From the NCBI RefSeq assembly GCF_032854445.1, contig NC_088305.1:6325606-6389605 (forward strand): a DNA stretch of 64,000 nucleotides, in the 5' to 3' direction. Below, in pieces: positions 32,693 to 43,194 of the stretch (position 1 is the stretch's first letter; the number at the start of each line of letters is the position of its first letter). A model generated the notes under the pieces. That model was not told where the DNA came from. It searched no databases and saw only the letters and a program-made list of their open reading frames with translations. Origin of the DNA: Liolophura sinensis. Taxonomy: Eukaryota > Mollusca > Polyplacophora > Chitonida > Chitonidae. Both the position numbers and the translations under genes were made by a program.

Positions 32693-33985
32693 TACTTTGG
32701 TTTTACAATTCACCGCAGGAAAAGAAAAAAAAATCAGGCGAACCAGCACTGACGGGATTAGAACCCAATAATAGCCAGAACCGGTCCTCTGATATTTATA
32801 GACGGAACTTTTCAGCTACACGTACTGGGAATGGCTGTGCTACATCCCAAAGATGCCACTGTTCTTCGAACTTATTGGGCTATCCACTGGGAAAAGGTCG
32901 TTGTTTACGGGCGATAAAAGCCCCATCCACGGGAGGTACAGACTGACTGGCGCATGAGCAACTTCCCACCGGCTTCCGGTAATTAAATCAGCGGGATGAT
33001 TCATGAATTTTTGATGATGGCTTAATGTCGTAGAGGACGGTTTGGAACGGAAGGAAGAGGCCGTGTTCTTTAATTAAGGAGAAAACAAAGTATCCAGTTG
33101 GAAGAGTCCGGTTGAACAATTAAGGGAACAAGGAACTCGGGTTATTCTCGTGCAGTCGGAATGATTTGTGTGTGCGGAGCCCAAAGAGTCGGATTCTCAA
33201 CACAGCGAAAACAAAACACATGCAGTCGGGAAAGTAAACCTTATTACGTGGAACAATATCACAACTAGCGTTGTATGAAATTGTAATTCTTGTTGAAAAG
33301 CTATAACGACGGAGTTGCCAACAGCTCATTACCATAAAGGAAGGCTAACAAGATGGGATATAAAGGCAAACTATCTCCAAAACATTGACTAGGTTAATAT
33401 GATAGTACCTAAACGGAAGAGAACACCTGCAAGGCCCTTCTTGAACATAAGTGATTTAAAGGCCGAATAACACAGTATTTGCTGAACAGACCCTCAATGC
33501 TCTTGCCCCCGCATCACGAAACCATCTTAGACATTAGTCAAAATTTTAAATCACTTTAAAATTGTTATTTCCGATGTAAGTTCAAAATATTTCTTGACAG
33601 TATAAATTCTAGCTAAGTTATTGTTGAACTGGAAAGGAATATACCAAAGTTAATGATTAAAATGTTGAAATAAGTCCAAGATCGCTTCGTGATGCTCGGG
33701 CGTGCCAGAAGTGACCACGATGGGTTGAATTATGTTAAGTATGTATAAAGTCTGTGGCATTCCCCCTGGTATCTTGAGTGTAACTGATGATTTATTTATT
33801 ACGCATATATGTTTCCTTGTATGTATGTCTTTGGTGATTTTATTCAGTTTTAGTCGTTTGATTAATTACATGGGTTTTTCATACAAATGGCAGCAAACAA
33901 TGCTGTGGTGAAGCAATACGGGTAAGAGCTTTAGCCTGCTGACATAATGCCATGAAGCATAGCATATAGCGGTGACAAATTTCCT
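32693..33985. other. Unique sequence with a GC-richer island at about 32820-33350
   Basis: The island is repeat-free, contains TTCTTTAATTAAGG at 33067-33080 and a TGATGATGGCTTAATG motif cluster, and has no convincing ORF. The remainder is AT-rich single-copy sequence. Confidence 0.3.
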
Positions 33986-33987
33986 GT

Positions 33988-34240
33988 TGAGACCACATGG
34001 TTAAGGCGTTTCAGACGCCGGCACGTAGTAGGTGTGGGTTCAGTCATAGCCTGTGGACTCACTTCCTGTCATTTTTCGAGATCCCTTGAAAACAATAAGC
34101 GATGGTGTTGCCGTGCATATCTGTACGTCACACGTAGATGTGTATGTCAGTAGTTTGCCAAAGGTCGCTGGTTTACGCCGGCACCGCAGTGTCTACAGCC
34201 ATAAAACTGATCATCATGGCAGTTGTTGTGTTGTGCGGCG
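33988..34240 (+). mobile_element. SINE family D, tRNA-headed
   Basis: The head GACCACATGGTTAAGGCGTT, TCAGACGCCGGCACGTAG and GTGTGGGTTCAGTCATAG resembles a leucine-type tRNA with A- and B-box-like sites. The body includes TATGTCAGTAGTTTGCCAAA and GGTCGCTGGTTTACGCCGG, repeated at 42112, 51190 (inverted) and 63690. Confidence 0.75.
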
Positions 34241-34323
34241 TGATGAAAGTATAGCCTGTATGTACTCAACCCCACACATTGTGGAGAGCTGTTATTTTGT
34301 GTGGTGAGGTTTTTATCATCATT

Positions 34324-34485
34324 ATTTATTTATTTTATTTATTTATTTGATTGGTGTTTTACGCCGTACTCAAGAGTATTTCACTTATACGACGGCGAAC
34401 ACCATTATGGTGGATGGAAACCGGACAGAGCTCGGGGAAACCCATGACCAACCGCAGGTTGCTGGCAGACCTTCCGACGTACGCA
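34324..34485 (-). mobile_element. SINE family A, 5'-truncated
   Basis: T-rich (AAAT)n tail complement, then GATTGGTGTTTTACGCCGTA, CTTATACGACGGCGAACACC, GAAACCCATGACCAACCGCA and GGTTGCTGGCAGACCTTCC. Head missing; followed directly by family E. Confidence 0.92.
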
Positions 34486-34489
34486 ACAT

Positions 34490-34680
34490 CACTGAAAACT
34501 GCTGACTGCGTCTCTTTGCATGTTTCGATCCTAATTTCGTAATTTCTTAGTTCTTTGGCGGTTTGTGTTAAACGTCGTATGGGAACTGACCTTGTGATTA
34601 TTGACCTGGAAGGTTTGGTTTTTTTGCGGCTGATATACAAATGTTTGTTTCGAAGCATGGATTTAACAACGAACACGCCA
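34490..34680 (+). repeat. Interspersed family E, longest fragment
   Basis: Contains in order GAAAACTGCTGACTGCGTCT, TTTCGATCCTAATTTCGTAA, TTCTTTGGCGGTTTGTGTTA, GGAACTGACCTTGTGATTAT, TGACCTGGAAGG and GGCTGATATACAAATG. Three other fragments share parts of this order. One frame gives DLVIIDLE, and the copy at 47765 gives DLAIIDLE on its sense strand, suggesting decay from a once-coding element. Confidence 0.6.
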
Positions 34681-34861
34681 ATGTGCCAGCCTTATCATCA
34701 GAGAACAACAGAGATGTTGCCAATGGCCTGGATCGTGGTGCGAAGTCGGAATGAATTAGACGTGATAGGGTACAAGAAATATGAATTATAATCAGGTCAT
34801 AATTCGGCAATGACGACGCGCAGACTGCTGATTGTATTGCCCGTGGTTAGATTACACCCTA

Positions 34862-34884
34862 CCCCCCCCCCCCCCCCCCCCCCC
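34862..34884. repeat. Poly-C tract, 23 C
   Basis: Uninterrupted C-run between CCTA and ATTCTT. Length is prone to polymerase slippage and assembly error. Confidence 0.95.
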
Positions 34885-35607
34885 ATTCTTCCCGTATACT
34901 AACTTCAGGGTACGAATGGATAATGGTGACAGCAACGGGTTTGCTCTCGTTGTTTCATAACGACTTTCAAGGGCCGATAGCACTGGCACCGTTTTTGTAA
35001 TACCAAAAGACCCGTATCACCATGATGCAAATCAGTATTAGTGGAATGCACTCATACTGTTTTTGTGTGAAAGAAGCTTTCTGTAGCGTTTATTTCGCTT
35101 AGCTTTCGCCACTCCTTAACTGAGGGAACAGCTGACATTGGGCATTGCAGCTATCCCTACACATCTTATGGCGTCACGTGGTGCCTGCTCAGATTAAAAA
35201 CACGAGAACATGGAGAAGCGGTTTTTAATTTAACATTCTATTTTAAACTAAAAACGCAAACGTGGCTTGTTTCATGTCGATGTTTCTTTAAACCAGTCAG
35301 CAAAATAAGTGATACGTCACACAGAACTATTTATTTATTTGTTTCATTGGTGTTTTACGGCTGTCATGGAAAGTTTTGCTTTGAATTTGGTACAAATAAA
35401 TATAAATAATATATTAAAGCACGTCGTGCCTCTTTAATTCACAAAATACAGCAACGCTTTTATAAATGGAATCTGCTCGCTGTCTACAAACCTTACACAG
35501 AATCAGAAAAAAATATGTCAGATTTTGGCCAGTGGTCGATATACTTTGGGTTGTTAACACATTAACGATGTTCAGTCAGATGAGAGACACTAATCTGACA
35601 CTAATCT
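34885..35607. other. Unique sequence; short SINE A tail relic at 35330-35372
   Basis: Single-copy AT-rich DNA. TTTATTTATTTGTTTCATTG + GTGTTTTACGGC near 35330 is a decayed SINE A 3' end. No gene signal. Confidence 0.5.
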
Positions 35608-36137
35608 CCGGTGCTGAGGTACTTGGGTATTGGTATACACTGGTGTCGTACACTCAGATGTTGGTATACTCAGGTGTTGAGGCACTCGGGTATTGTTATA
35701 CACCTGGTGTTGTACACTCAAATGTTGGTATACTCAGGTGTTGAGGTACTCGGGTATTGGTACACACTGGTATCGTATACTCAGATGTTGGTATATTCGG
35801 GTGTTGAGGCACTCGGATATTATTATACACTGGTGTCGTACACTCAGATGTTGGTATACACAGGTGTTGAGGCACTCGGGTGTTATTATACACCTGGTGT
35901 TGTATACTCAGGTATTCGTATACTCGGGTGTTGAGGTACTCGGGTATTAGTTTACACTGGTGTCGTACACTCAGATGTTTGTATACTCGGGTGTTTAGTT
36001 TCTCAGGCGTTGAGGCACTCGTGTGTTGCTATTCACTGGTGTCGTAAACACAGATTTTGGAATACTCAGGTGGTGAGGTAATCGTGTGTTTGTATACACT
36101 GGTGTCGTGCACTCAGATGTTGGTATACTCAGGTGTC
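35608..36137. repeat. 63-bp minisatellite, about 8 units
   Basis: Units follow GGGTATTGGTATACACTGGT, GTCGTACACTCAGATGTTGG, TATACTCAGGTGTTGAGGCA, CTC. Variation is mostly single-base, increasing toward the right end. The period is divisible by three, so frames of 85-107 codons remain open but are repetitive and lack other coding evidence. Confidence 0.93.
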
Positions 36138-36154
36138 GTTAGTGGTTAGATTCA

Positions 36155-36369
36155 GAAGCCTCTCGCCAATGCGGTATCTCTGGGAGTTCAAGTTCAGCGC
36201 ATGCTGGCTTCTTCTCTGGTCTTACGTGGGAAGACTGTTAGCAACCGCACAATATCAGTAATAGTGGTAGGATTCCCCAGGTTTCCGCCCATCATAATTC
36301 TGGTCGCCGTCGTATAAATGAACTATTCATGGGTATGGCGTAAAACACAAATCAAATAAATAAATAAAT
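36155..36369 (+). mobile_element. SINE family A, moderately diverged
   Basis: Starts near AAGCCTCTCGCCAATGCGGT, then GGGAGTTCAAGTTCAGCGCA, GGTAGGATTCCCCAGGTTTC, TCGCCGTCGTATAAATGAAC and an (AAAT)n tail. An extra AATATCAGTAATAG stretch near 36251 is atypical. It begins less than 20 bp after the 63-bp array. Confidence 0.88.
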
Positions 36370-37941
36370 GGTACACTTAAGGCGAGTATGTGATCTGTAT
36401 CACAGCGGTGGACACTCAAGAAATAGATAGACAAGTGAACATCCCCCTGTGTGTATTTCGCTGATTTGGTATTTTAAGCAGCCTTTAGATAAAAGAGATT
36501 TTTTTGCTTTAATTGCTGGATGCCAGAGCCGACATAGATTCGGATGCAAAATTGATTTCCATTCGTTAGAAACTGATGTGAACAGTAAATTTTCTGAACA
36601 GGCGATTTCATGCACGGCACTGATACAAATGAGCTGATACATATGACAACTACTAACATGGATTCTAATATTGCACCTGTTTCATTATACCTTTATACTG
36701 ATCATTCACCTGATACAGAGGAGCATCTATCAGAAGTCGCTTCATGACAACGAGATCCGCGTCTGTCCGCGCCTGTTACACTGCCTCATTGCCGGCTGTA
36801 GGAGGGCCGTCTAAAGTGGGGAGTAATTATTACACGAGGACCCGGTAAACACCTGCGTCGCGTCGCGTACTCGCGTGCCTTCCCCGTGATAGCTCCACTC
36901 TCCATCTGCGAAAGAGCAGCAACCATTATTAGTCTGCGAATATGAGATTTCTTCAGTGTCGCATTCTTTCCATGCTGATGCATCTGCTCGACGGTTAACT
37001 TGGGAGGGGGAGGGGGAGGGGGTTGTAAGTAATTTCTCTCCACAGAGAGACAAGTCTGACACTGGGCGATATCATATGGCTTTGTTAATGTCAGTTTTTG
37101 TGAAAATAGCTGCCGACTTTTTGTCCAACTGTTGTCAGTATGTAACGAGTTTATGAGCAACATTTTTCATCTGTAAATATCAAATGACTAAACAAGGAAA
37201 ATAGCTCATTTTTGTAAAACAGGAATTGTCAAAAACAGCCCAGAAACGTTCGGTTTAAGGGAGCACAATCCAGAATAATATTATGTTAAAATATGTTTGT
37301 CTACAGGTCTTAACTTCATTGGAACAAAAGGATTCTGCATTTCCCGCCCCTCGCTGCAATAAGCGGCTGCAAGCCGGCGCGTCACACATGTCAAAGTCCG
37401 CCAAATGCTTGCCAAAGCTCTGTGGTTTAACCCGGGCACACAAATACAATTAAGTATGGCATTAAACAATGACGAAAAAATGAATGAATAGTTCAGAATG
37501 TATCAAAAATCATGCAATCCATGTAAAAATTACAGAAAGTTAAGATGAAAGGGTGCGAAATGTTAGTTGTAAATGGGGTCTTCAATATTTTTTTTGATTT
37601 TTCTTTACACAGAAAAAGACACATGAAAATAGTTTTTGTATGGTGGGTATTTGGGACCACCATTCAATATATATTACAGTCTTTGTGTAATAATGTTGCT
37701 GATGTATCACATCTTAAATAAATCTATTTGCACTAGAATTCGGTCTCTTCAGCTAACAAATGTGCTAAATCTGGATTTTGATCATATTCATATGTTTAAT
37801 ATATTCATAAATATTATCATAATTCAGATTAAATGCATACTTTTGGATATAAACTACAAATTTACATTCAAATATATTTATTCGCAGTCATGACATCCTT
37901 ACTTAGAAAATTATTGTGCAAACAACGAGAAATACCGAAAG
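36370..37941. other. Unique sequence with a candidate regulatory island at about 36720-37020
   Basis: The island includes a near-palindromic GTAATTATTAC at 36823-36833 (paired homeodomain-like core), a GCGTCGCGTCGCGTACTCGCG stretch, and no coding frame with recognisable features. The rest (37020-37941) is AT-rich single-copy DNA with a short GGGAGGGGGAGGGGGAGGGG run near 37001-37021. Confidence 0.3.
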
Positions 37942-38152
37942 TACTTTTATATACATGTGAATGACGAACATGACTGTCCGTGAACAATAAGCTTACACTG
38001 TACTTATATATACATGTATATATGTACATGGCGATCAAGACTGTCCATGAACAATAACCCTACACTGTACCTACACTGTACTTTCGCCATTTACATGGCG
38101 AACAAGACTGTCGATGAACAATAAGCTTACACTGTGCTTATATATACATGTG
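37942..38152. repeat. About 60-67-bp tandem repeat, 3 units
   Basis: Units share ATATACATGTG/TA, GGCGA(A/T)CAAGACTGTC, ATGAACAATAAGCTTACACT, GT. The third unit also has a duplicated CCTACACTGTA. Moderate divergence. Confidence 0.8.
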
Positions 38153-38895
38153 CGTGTTGCGAGATAGCAAAGAGCCACTCTACGTCAAGTCTAATGAATC
38201 TGATTGCCATGAAAGCTTCCAGACGTGCTCACCAACCTGTATGATGTAAGGTTTTGCCCGGAGTATACTAAGATCTTTTATTTATCATCCTAAAACTCGG
38301 TTATGTAATATTAATCGTCATCATCCCTCCCGTGAGCAGTGGCGGACCCCCGGGGAAGTGACGGGTCAAGCCCCAAACGTCAAAGTCAATCCTATAACGA
38401 ACCGTTCCGGAGGGACCAAAATTGATATAAAGCAATAATTCAGACGATATGCTGAGGGGGACTTATCGGTTGAGAGACACACGGCTGGGCCCGGCTACAG
38501 ACGGACCCTTAGTGTCGGCTAGGGATGTAAATACAGGATACGATGTGGCGACATACAGGGGCCGTTAGAGACGTATATCAGAGGGAATCAGTTAGTTCAA
38601 CAAAGACATCAATGTTAGAGTGCTCCCTGGTGAATTCCCACATTACACACTGTCGGCTTTGTCTCGGAGCTAATGAGACTCGAGAGAGTGTGCACAAAAC
38701 ACATACGTTACACTGGGAAAAACAAAGCGACTGTCGCTGGAAATGTAGCAGTTGTAGAGCGTGCATGACATTGTAGATAATACATGCACAGACACACGGT
38801 CCGAATTATGAAGCGAATTACACAATTTTTTTTTATACTATATGGACTGTCATTGCCATTGCACTTGAACGTATTAAATGGCAGTGTGGCTTGCG
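38153..38895. other. Unique sequence with GC-richer part at 38310-38560
   Basis: Repeat-free. The GC-rich part contains GGCGGACCCCCGGGG near 38341 and no coding frame of note. Candidate regulatory sequence by composition only. Confidence 0.3.
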
Positions 38896-39095
38896 ATTTA
38901 TTTATTTATTTGAATGATGCTCACTGAATATTTCACTTGTACGACTTCAACCAGCTTTATGCCTGGAGAAAACCGGGTAGATTGGGGGAAACCCACGAAA
39001 ATCCACAGGGCTGCTGCCAGACCTTTCCACGTGCAACTGGAGAGCTGGACTCAAACACATAGAGACTGCTTTGGTGAGAAGCTCATGGGTGCTTG
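38896..39095 (-). mobile_element. SINE family A, diverged
   Basis: T-rich tail complement, then TGAATATTTCACTTGTACGA, GGGGGAAACCCACGAAAATC, GGCTGCTGCCAGACCTTTCC, GAGAGCTGGACTCAAACACA. Several short deletions; head lost. Confidence 0.8.
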
Positions 39096-39163
39096 GGATT
39101 AAACACAAGAAGTCAAGCCATGGTCAAGGGTGGTAAAAAATTTGATGATCCAGCTCCAAATAT

Positions 39164-39398
39164 ATATCTATTTATTTGATTGGTGTTTTACGCCCTACTC
39201 AAGAATATTTCACTTATACAACGGCGGCCAGCAGTACGGTGGGCGGAAACCCACGACCGTTGCTGGCAGACCTTCCCACATACGGCCGGAGAGGAAGTCA
39301 GCATAAGCTGGACTGGAATTCACAGCGACCACATTGGTCAGAGACTCCCGGGCCATTACGCTGCGCTAGCGCGCTAATCAACTGAGCCAAGGAGGACC
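39164..39398 (-). mobile_element. SINE family A, near full length, with 10-bp target-site duplication
   Basis: Flanked by CTCCAAATAT at 39154-39163 and 39399-39408. It reaches the head (CCTTGGCTCAGTTGATTAGC on the minus strand). A 30-bp internal stretch around GGGCTCTGCCCGG is missing. The TSD defines its borders precisely. Confidence 0.95.
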
Positions 39399-39518
39399 CT
39401 CCAAATATTCTCCCACAGGCATTTTTGACAGCCATCATTATTTTCTGTTTTCTTCAGTTTTAAACATTGATATGTCTTAATTTGAATTAAAATTGTTGAA
39501 GAAGAGAACATCAATATT

Positions 39519-39520
<2 letters not shown>

Positions 39521-39552
<32 letters not shown>
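39521..39552. repeat. (AT)16 microsatellite
   Basis: Uninterrupted alternating AT run. Confidence 0.95.
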
Positions 39553-39554
<2 letters not shown>

Positions 39555-41251
39555 TGGGTGCACTTGTACCGTACCCTATTTTCCTATTTTCCTATTAGGG
39601 ACAAACGGACAAGATTAAATTTGCCCAGTTCATCTGACTATATATGAATGCACTTCTGGAGATCAACAGCCTTTAGGACATTCACGTTTTGCGTCGTGTC
39701 TACTGAGAACTACACATTCATTCTAACCATGTAAGAACATGTAGCTTCACAGGCACCGGCGTTATAGTACGCTTTTTCTGATAACGATATTGTTGTAATT
39801 GAAGTTTTGCTCCTAAATATGACTGTGTTTCAAAGGATATTGGATTATTGGAAACTACAAGCCATGATCCAAACACGCAATATTTGTCCTCCCTAAGTAT
39901 GTTTACATGATTTTACGAGCGCGCTTTTCATCAGATAAGTCATGTCACCTAACAAATGTGACAGCCATGATCCAGTCGTGTGTTCAGAAAAGTTGTTAGC
40001 TCGCTCCAGGCTTCGAATCAACACATTGACCCCCAGAACTCTAGCTTAAGCTCTGTACCCCTCAGTAATAGGCGTAAAGAAACCTTTGTCCATTTAGTAG
40101 CCTTGTTTCTCTTTTTATTACACAGTGATGAAGGATAACCCGCTGTTCTACCAGGGCGGAAGTGCATCAATCACTCTCCACGATTCGGGATAATTTCCGC
40201 CTCTCTCCTCGCAGTGATACCATTTATAGGGGGCTCTGCTTTTATGCGCATTAATTCGGCAGGGATTCTACTTCGGCTGTGCAGTTCACATCCGTCCGCA
40301 ACCCGGCTCAATTAGGCGGAATATCGCGGCCTACACGGCTATTAACTGAAAACAACGCGCCCCGGAATAAGAGGCTTTGGCCATGATTCATGTCGTGGCG
40401 AGTCTTAACAAATACTTGTCTTTGTAGCGGTTCTACACCGGTATTTGATGTCAAAGATTCACTTGGCCACATACACAGAAACACCAACTCCTCAATACAC
40501 CCTTGCCCTGTACAATGAACAGAATTTAACACTTTATATAATTATATATATGAACATGTTCGGACATTTTGTTTTGTCTATACCTTTGCATGCGACCTCC
40601 AATTGTTAATTTTCAACTAAAGCAACACATTTACGGGAGGGATAAGGTTTTATGTACAGAATTTGTACATATGTTTTATTGCTCGGTTTATTGTTTGTCT
40701 TGTCTGAGTTAAGCGAATACAGAATGAACGTTTATTGCCTGAAATGGCAGAGCTATGCTTTAGCTTCATACTTTCATTGTTTCGTAATGACGTGTTGACA
40801 GTTTTAAAAGCAGAGCTGAATCTATACGTGTAAAATTTTTAAAATCACGTTCAAATTTAGTGTGCTATGTATGTTCTTTTTGTATTTCAATAGCCATGAC
40901 CTTGAAATCAGGATAGGCGATAACGTAATAAAAACTTGACAGAACTGCTATCAGTGTGTTACAATATTACTTAAAAAATCGTGTCTTTTTCGTTATATTC
41001 CAAATACAGCAGGTATTTGTTGTTCTCATCTATAGACCATTTCGCGACAAACCGTCAAGAAGAACAACACTTTCACCTCCATTAAGCCATTCGGTGTCGA
41101 GTTTTAATATGATTTCTGTCACGTTTTGACGAACAACTAACCTGACCAATATAAAATTTTGACGTGGATTCAAATTGGCAATAGCATGTCATTGAAATTA
41201 TATTTTTTTGGCAGCAATAAAACAGTAATACAGGCAATTTATTTGACATAG
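39553..41251. other. Unique sequence with a GC-richer island at about 40100-40500
   Basis: The island includes GCGCATTAATTCGGCAGGG (40247), GGCTCAATTAGGCGG (40305) and the TTTATAGGGGGC-like run. It is repeat-free and lacks a coding frame of note. Flanks are AT-rich single-copy DNA. Candidate conserved non-coding element. Confidence 0.3.
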
Positions 41252-41355
41252 AAATCGTGAAGTTTCCTCGGGCTCTGTCCTCCCAACACAATGCTGGCCG
41301 AAGTCGCATAAGTTACATATTCTTGTGAAATATACAGCGTAAACCACCAATGAAA
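41252..41355 (+). mobile_element. SINE family A, 5'-truncated and diverged
   Basis: GTTTCCTCGGGCTCTGTCCT, CAATGCTGGCCGAAGTCGCA, ATATTCTTGTGAAATATACA, GCGTAAACCACCAAT. Tail reduced to A-run. Confidence 0.78.
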
Positions 41356-41639
41356 AAAAAAATATTTGGAATGAGTGACATTTTTTCTGTTACTTAGGTT
41401 AACAGAAGTGAAATCTTTTCTGTGAAATAAGAAAATGTAACTGAATCTATACCAGCCCTCAAAAAATATGGATGGAGTAATCACAAAGCCAGTTCCCAAA
41501 ACGATGTTTAACACAAACGCACCAAAGAGCTCAGAAAGTACACAGTACGAAATTAGAAATGAGTCACGCAAAAGAAGTAGCCAATATGTATCTCAGTTGA
41601 AACCCACTATAAAGATCCTCATTTTATTACGTATACCGT

Positions 41640-41818
41640 CACCGCCACACTATCAAGGCGTGTATATACTCAATCGCTCAATCACACAAGGCATGAGTTC
41701 AATCCTATCTTCGGCATTGGACTCTCCAAGATGTTCCTTTTGAAAAAATTTACCATAAGAGTTTCCAACCGGCGTATTGGTGCAAAATTGTTGAGCACGG
41801 CGTTAAAAATCAATCAAA

Positions 41819-41849
<31 letters not shown>

Positions 41850-41873
41850 AAAAATAATAAAATAAATAAATAC
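41640..41873 (+). mobile_element. SINE-like family F copy with long AAAT tail
   Basis: A tRNA-like stretch (CACACAAGGCATGAGTTCAA + TCCTA, B-box-like) precedes a diverged body. The 3' end is GTTGAGCACGGCGTTAAAAA, TCAATC, then more than ten AAAT units. Confidence 0.65.
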
Positions 41874-42004
41874 AATATGATTACATGACGCGTTGAATAT
41901 TTTCATACAGAGCTGAAGTACATGTCATAAATAATCCAATGGAAGAACATGACTGAACCTGCTTTCCGCCAATATGGTGGTTAATGGCCCTTTTTGAAAT
42001 CCCA

Positions 42005-42110
42005 TCGCTCGCTCTGCTTGTGATGGCGTGTTTCACTGGTTACGTGTGACCATTTACCAGTTATCACAATGTCGTCACTACTCAGGTTTCTGCTTAGCAT
42101 GTGTCTGTGC
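42005..42110 (-). mobile_element. Interspersed element C fragment
   Basis: GTGTTTCACTGGTTACGTGT, GACCATTTACCAGTTATCAC, AATGTCGTCACTACTCAGGT on the + strand are the complement of the element C 5' segment. Confidence 0.75.
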
Positions 42111-42111
42111 A

Positions 42112-42270
42112 CCACACTTGTGAGAAAGATTGTCAGTAACTTGCAAAATGTCGGTGGTTTACTACAGGAACCCTATAGATTCCTCCAACAGTAAACCTAA
42201 CTGCCATGGTATGAGTGAGAAAAATGATTGAATATGGCGTTAAGCAAAGGTGAAGCAATAAATCATACTC
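42112..42270 (+). mobile_element. SINE family D, 3' part
   Basis: GATTGTCAGTAACTTGCAAA, ATGTCGGTGGTTTACTACAG, CTAACTGCCATGGTATGAGT, then GATTGAATATGGCGTTAAGC. Shares its body with 33988 and its tail motif with the other SINEs. Confidence 0.7.
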
Positions 42271-42295
42271 GGCGGAAGAACTGTGCAGTCTTTTT

Positions 42296-42479
42296 ATTTG
42301 TTCTTTTATTTGATTGGTGTGTTATGGGGTACTCAGGAATATTTTACTTGTACGAAGGCGGCCAGTATTATGATTAAAGGGAGCTGACCGTCCGCAGGTT
42401 GCTGTGCGGCCTCCCTACGTACGGCCGGAAAGGATGCCAGAATGAGCTGGATTTGACCTCACAGCGACTGCATTGGTAG
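42296..42479 (-). mobile_element. SINE family A, diverged
   Basis: ATTTGATTGGTGTGTTATGG, TACGAAGGCGGCCAGTATTA, CCGTCCGCAGGTTGCTGTGC, AGAATGAGCTGGATTTGACC. Head and part of the middle are lost. Confidence 0.85.
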
Positions 42480-42922
42480 CTGTACATGTACAATTTGCAA
42501 TTCCGATTGGTAGAATATAACATGTTGATGCCGTTTCCGTTTTGTGTGATATGCACACAAACTGACGAAAATAAGTCAGTAAATTACATTCGTGTTCTGA
42601 TTTTCGAAAGTAGAAAGTTAATACTGATCTTATCCAAATCACATTTTATCTCCACGCTTATTTTCTGTAAGACGCATGGTTTTTTCCCTAATAACGGATA
42701 CAACGTGCTTGGATAAGAAATTTAGAACAAATTTTTATCAGTGCCGCTCTAAGACTAAAGTGCAAATAAGAACCTCCTGCTATAGCAATATTATATGTAT
42801 TTTGTACACTACATGTACTACTACAAAGTAGGGGATATTTTAGTTAATGTTGATATTTCTCACAATTACGATTCTGTAAGTGTGAAAAAATAAGGAATTT
42901 GGTGTGAATGAATAAGGAATTT
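42480..42922. other. Unique sequence; nothing recognised
   Basis: AT-rich single-copy DNA between two SINE A copies. Confidence 0.5.
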
Positions 42923-43194
42923 ATTCATTTATTTATTTATTTATTTGATTGATGTTCTACGCCGTACTCAAGAATATTTCACTAATACGACGGCGGCCAG
43001 CATTATGATGGGAGGAAACCGGGGAGGGCCCCGGGGAAAACCCACAACAATCCGCAGGTTGCTGTAAGACCTTCCCAAGTACGGCCGGAGAGGAAGCCAG
43101 CATGAGCTGGACTTGAACTCACAGCGACCGCATTTGTCGCTCCTGGGTCATTGCGCTGCGCTAGCGCGCTAACCAACTGAGTCATGGAGGCCCC
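42923..43194 (-). mobile_element. SINE family A, full length
   Basis: On the minus strand: GGGGGCCTCCATGACTCAGT, TGGTTAGCGCGCTAGCGCAG, CGCAATGACCC, TGTGAGTTCAAGTCCAGCTC, GGCTTCCTCTCCGGCCGTAC, CATAATGCTGGCCGCCGTCG, TCTTGAGTACGGCGTAG and (AAAT)n. One of the most intact copies. A few bases around the first GGAGCC...CTCACC are missing. Confidence 0.95.

Noticed and set aside
32360-32749. 129-codon minus-strand ORF
   Set aside because: It is antisense to a family B2 SINE.
35466-35950. Overlapping 85-107 codon ORFs rich in Y, V, L and G
   Set aside because: Frames of the 63-bp minisatellite; open on both strands and with no other coding evidence.
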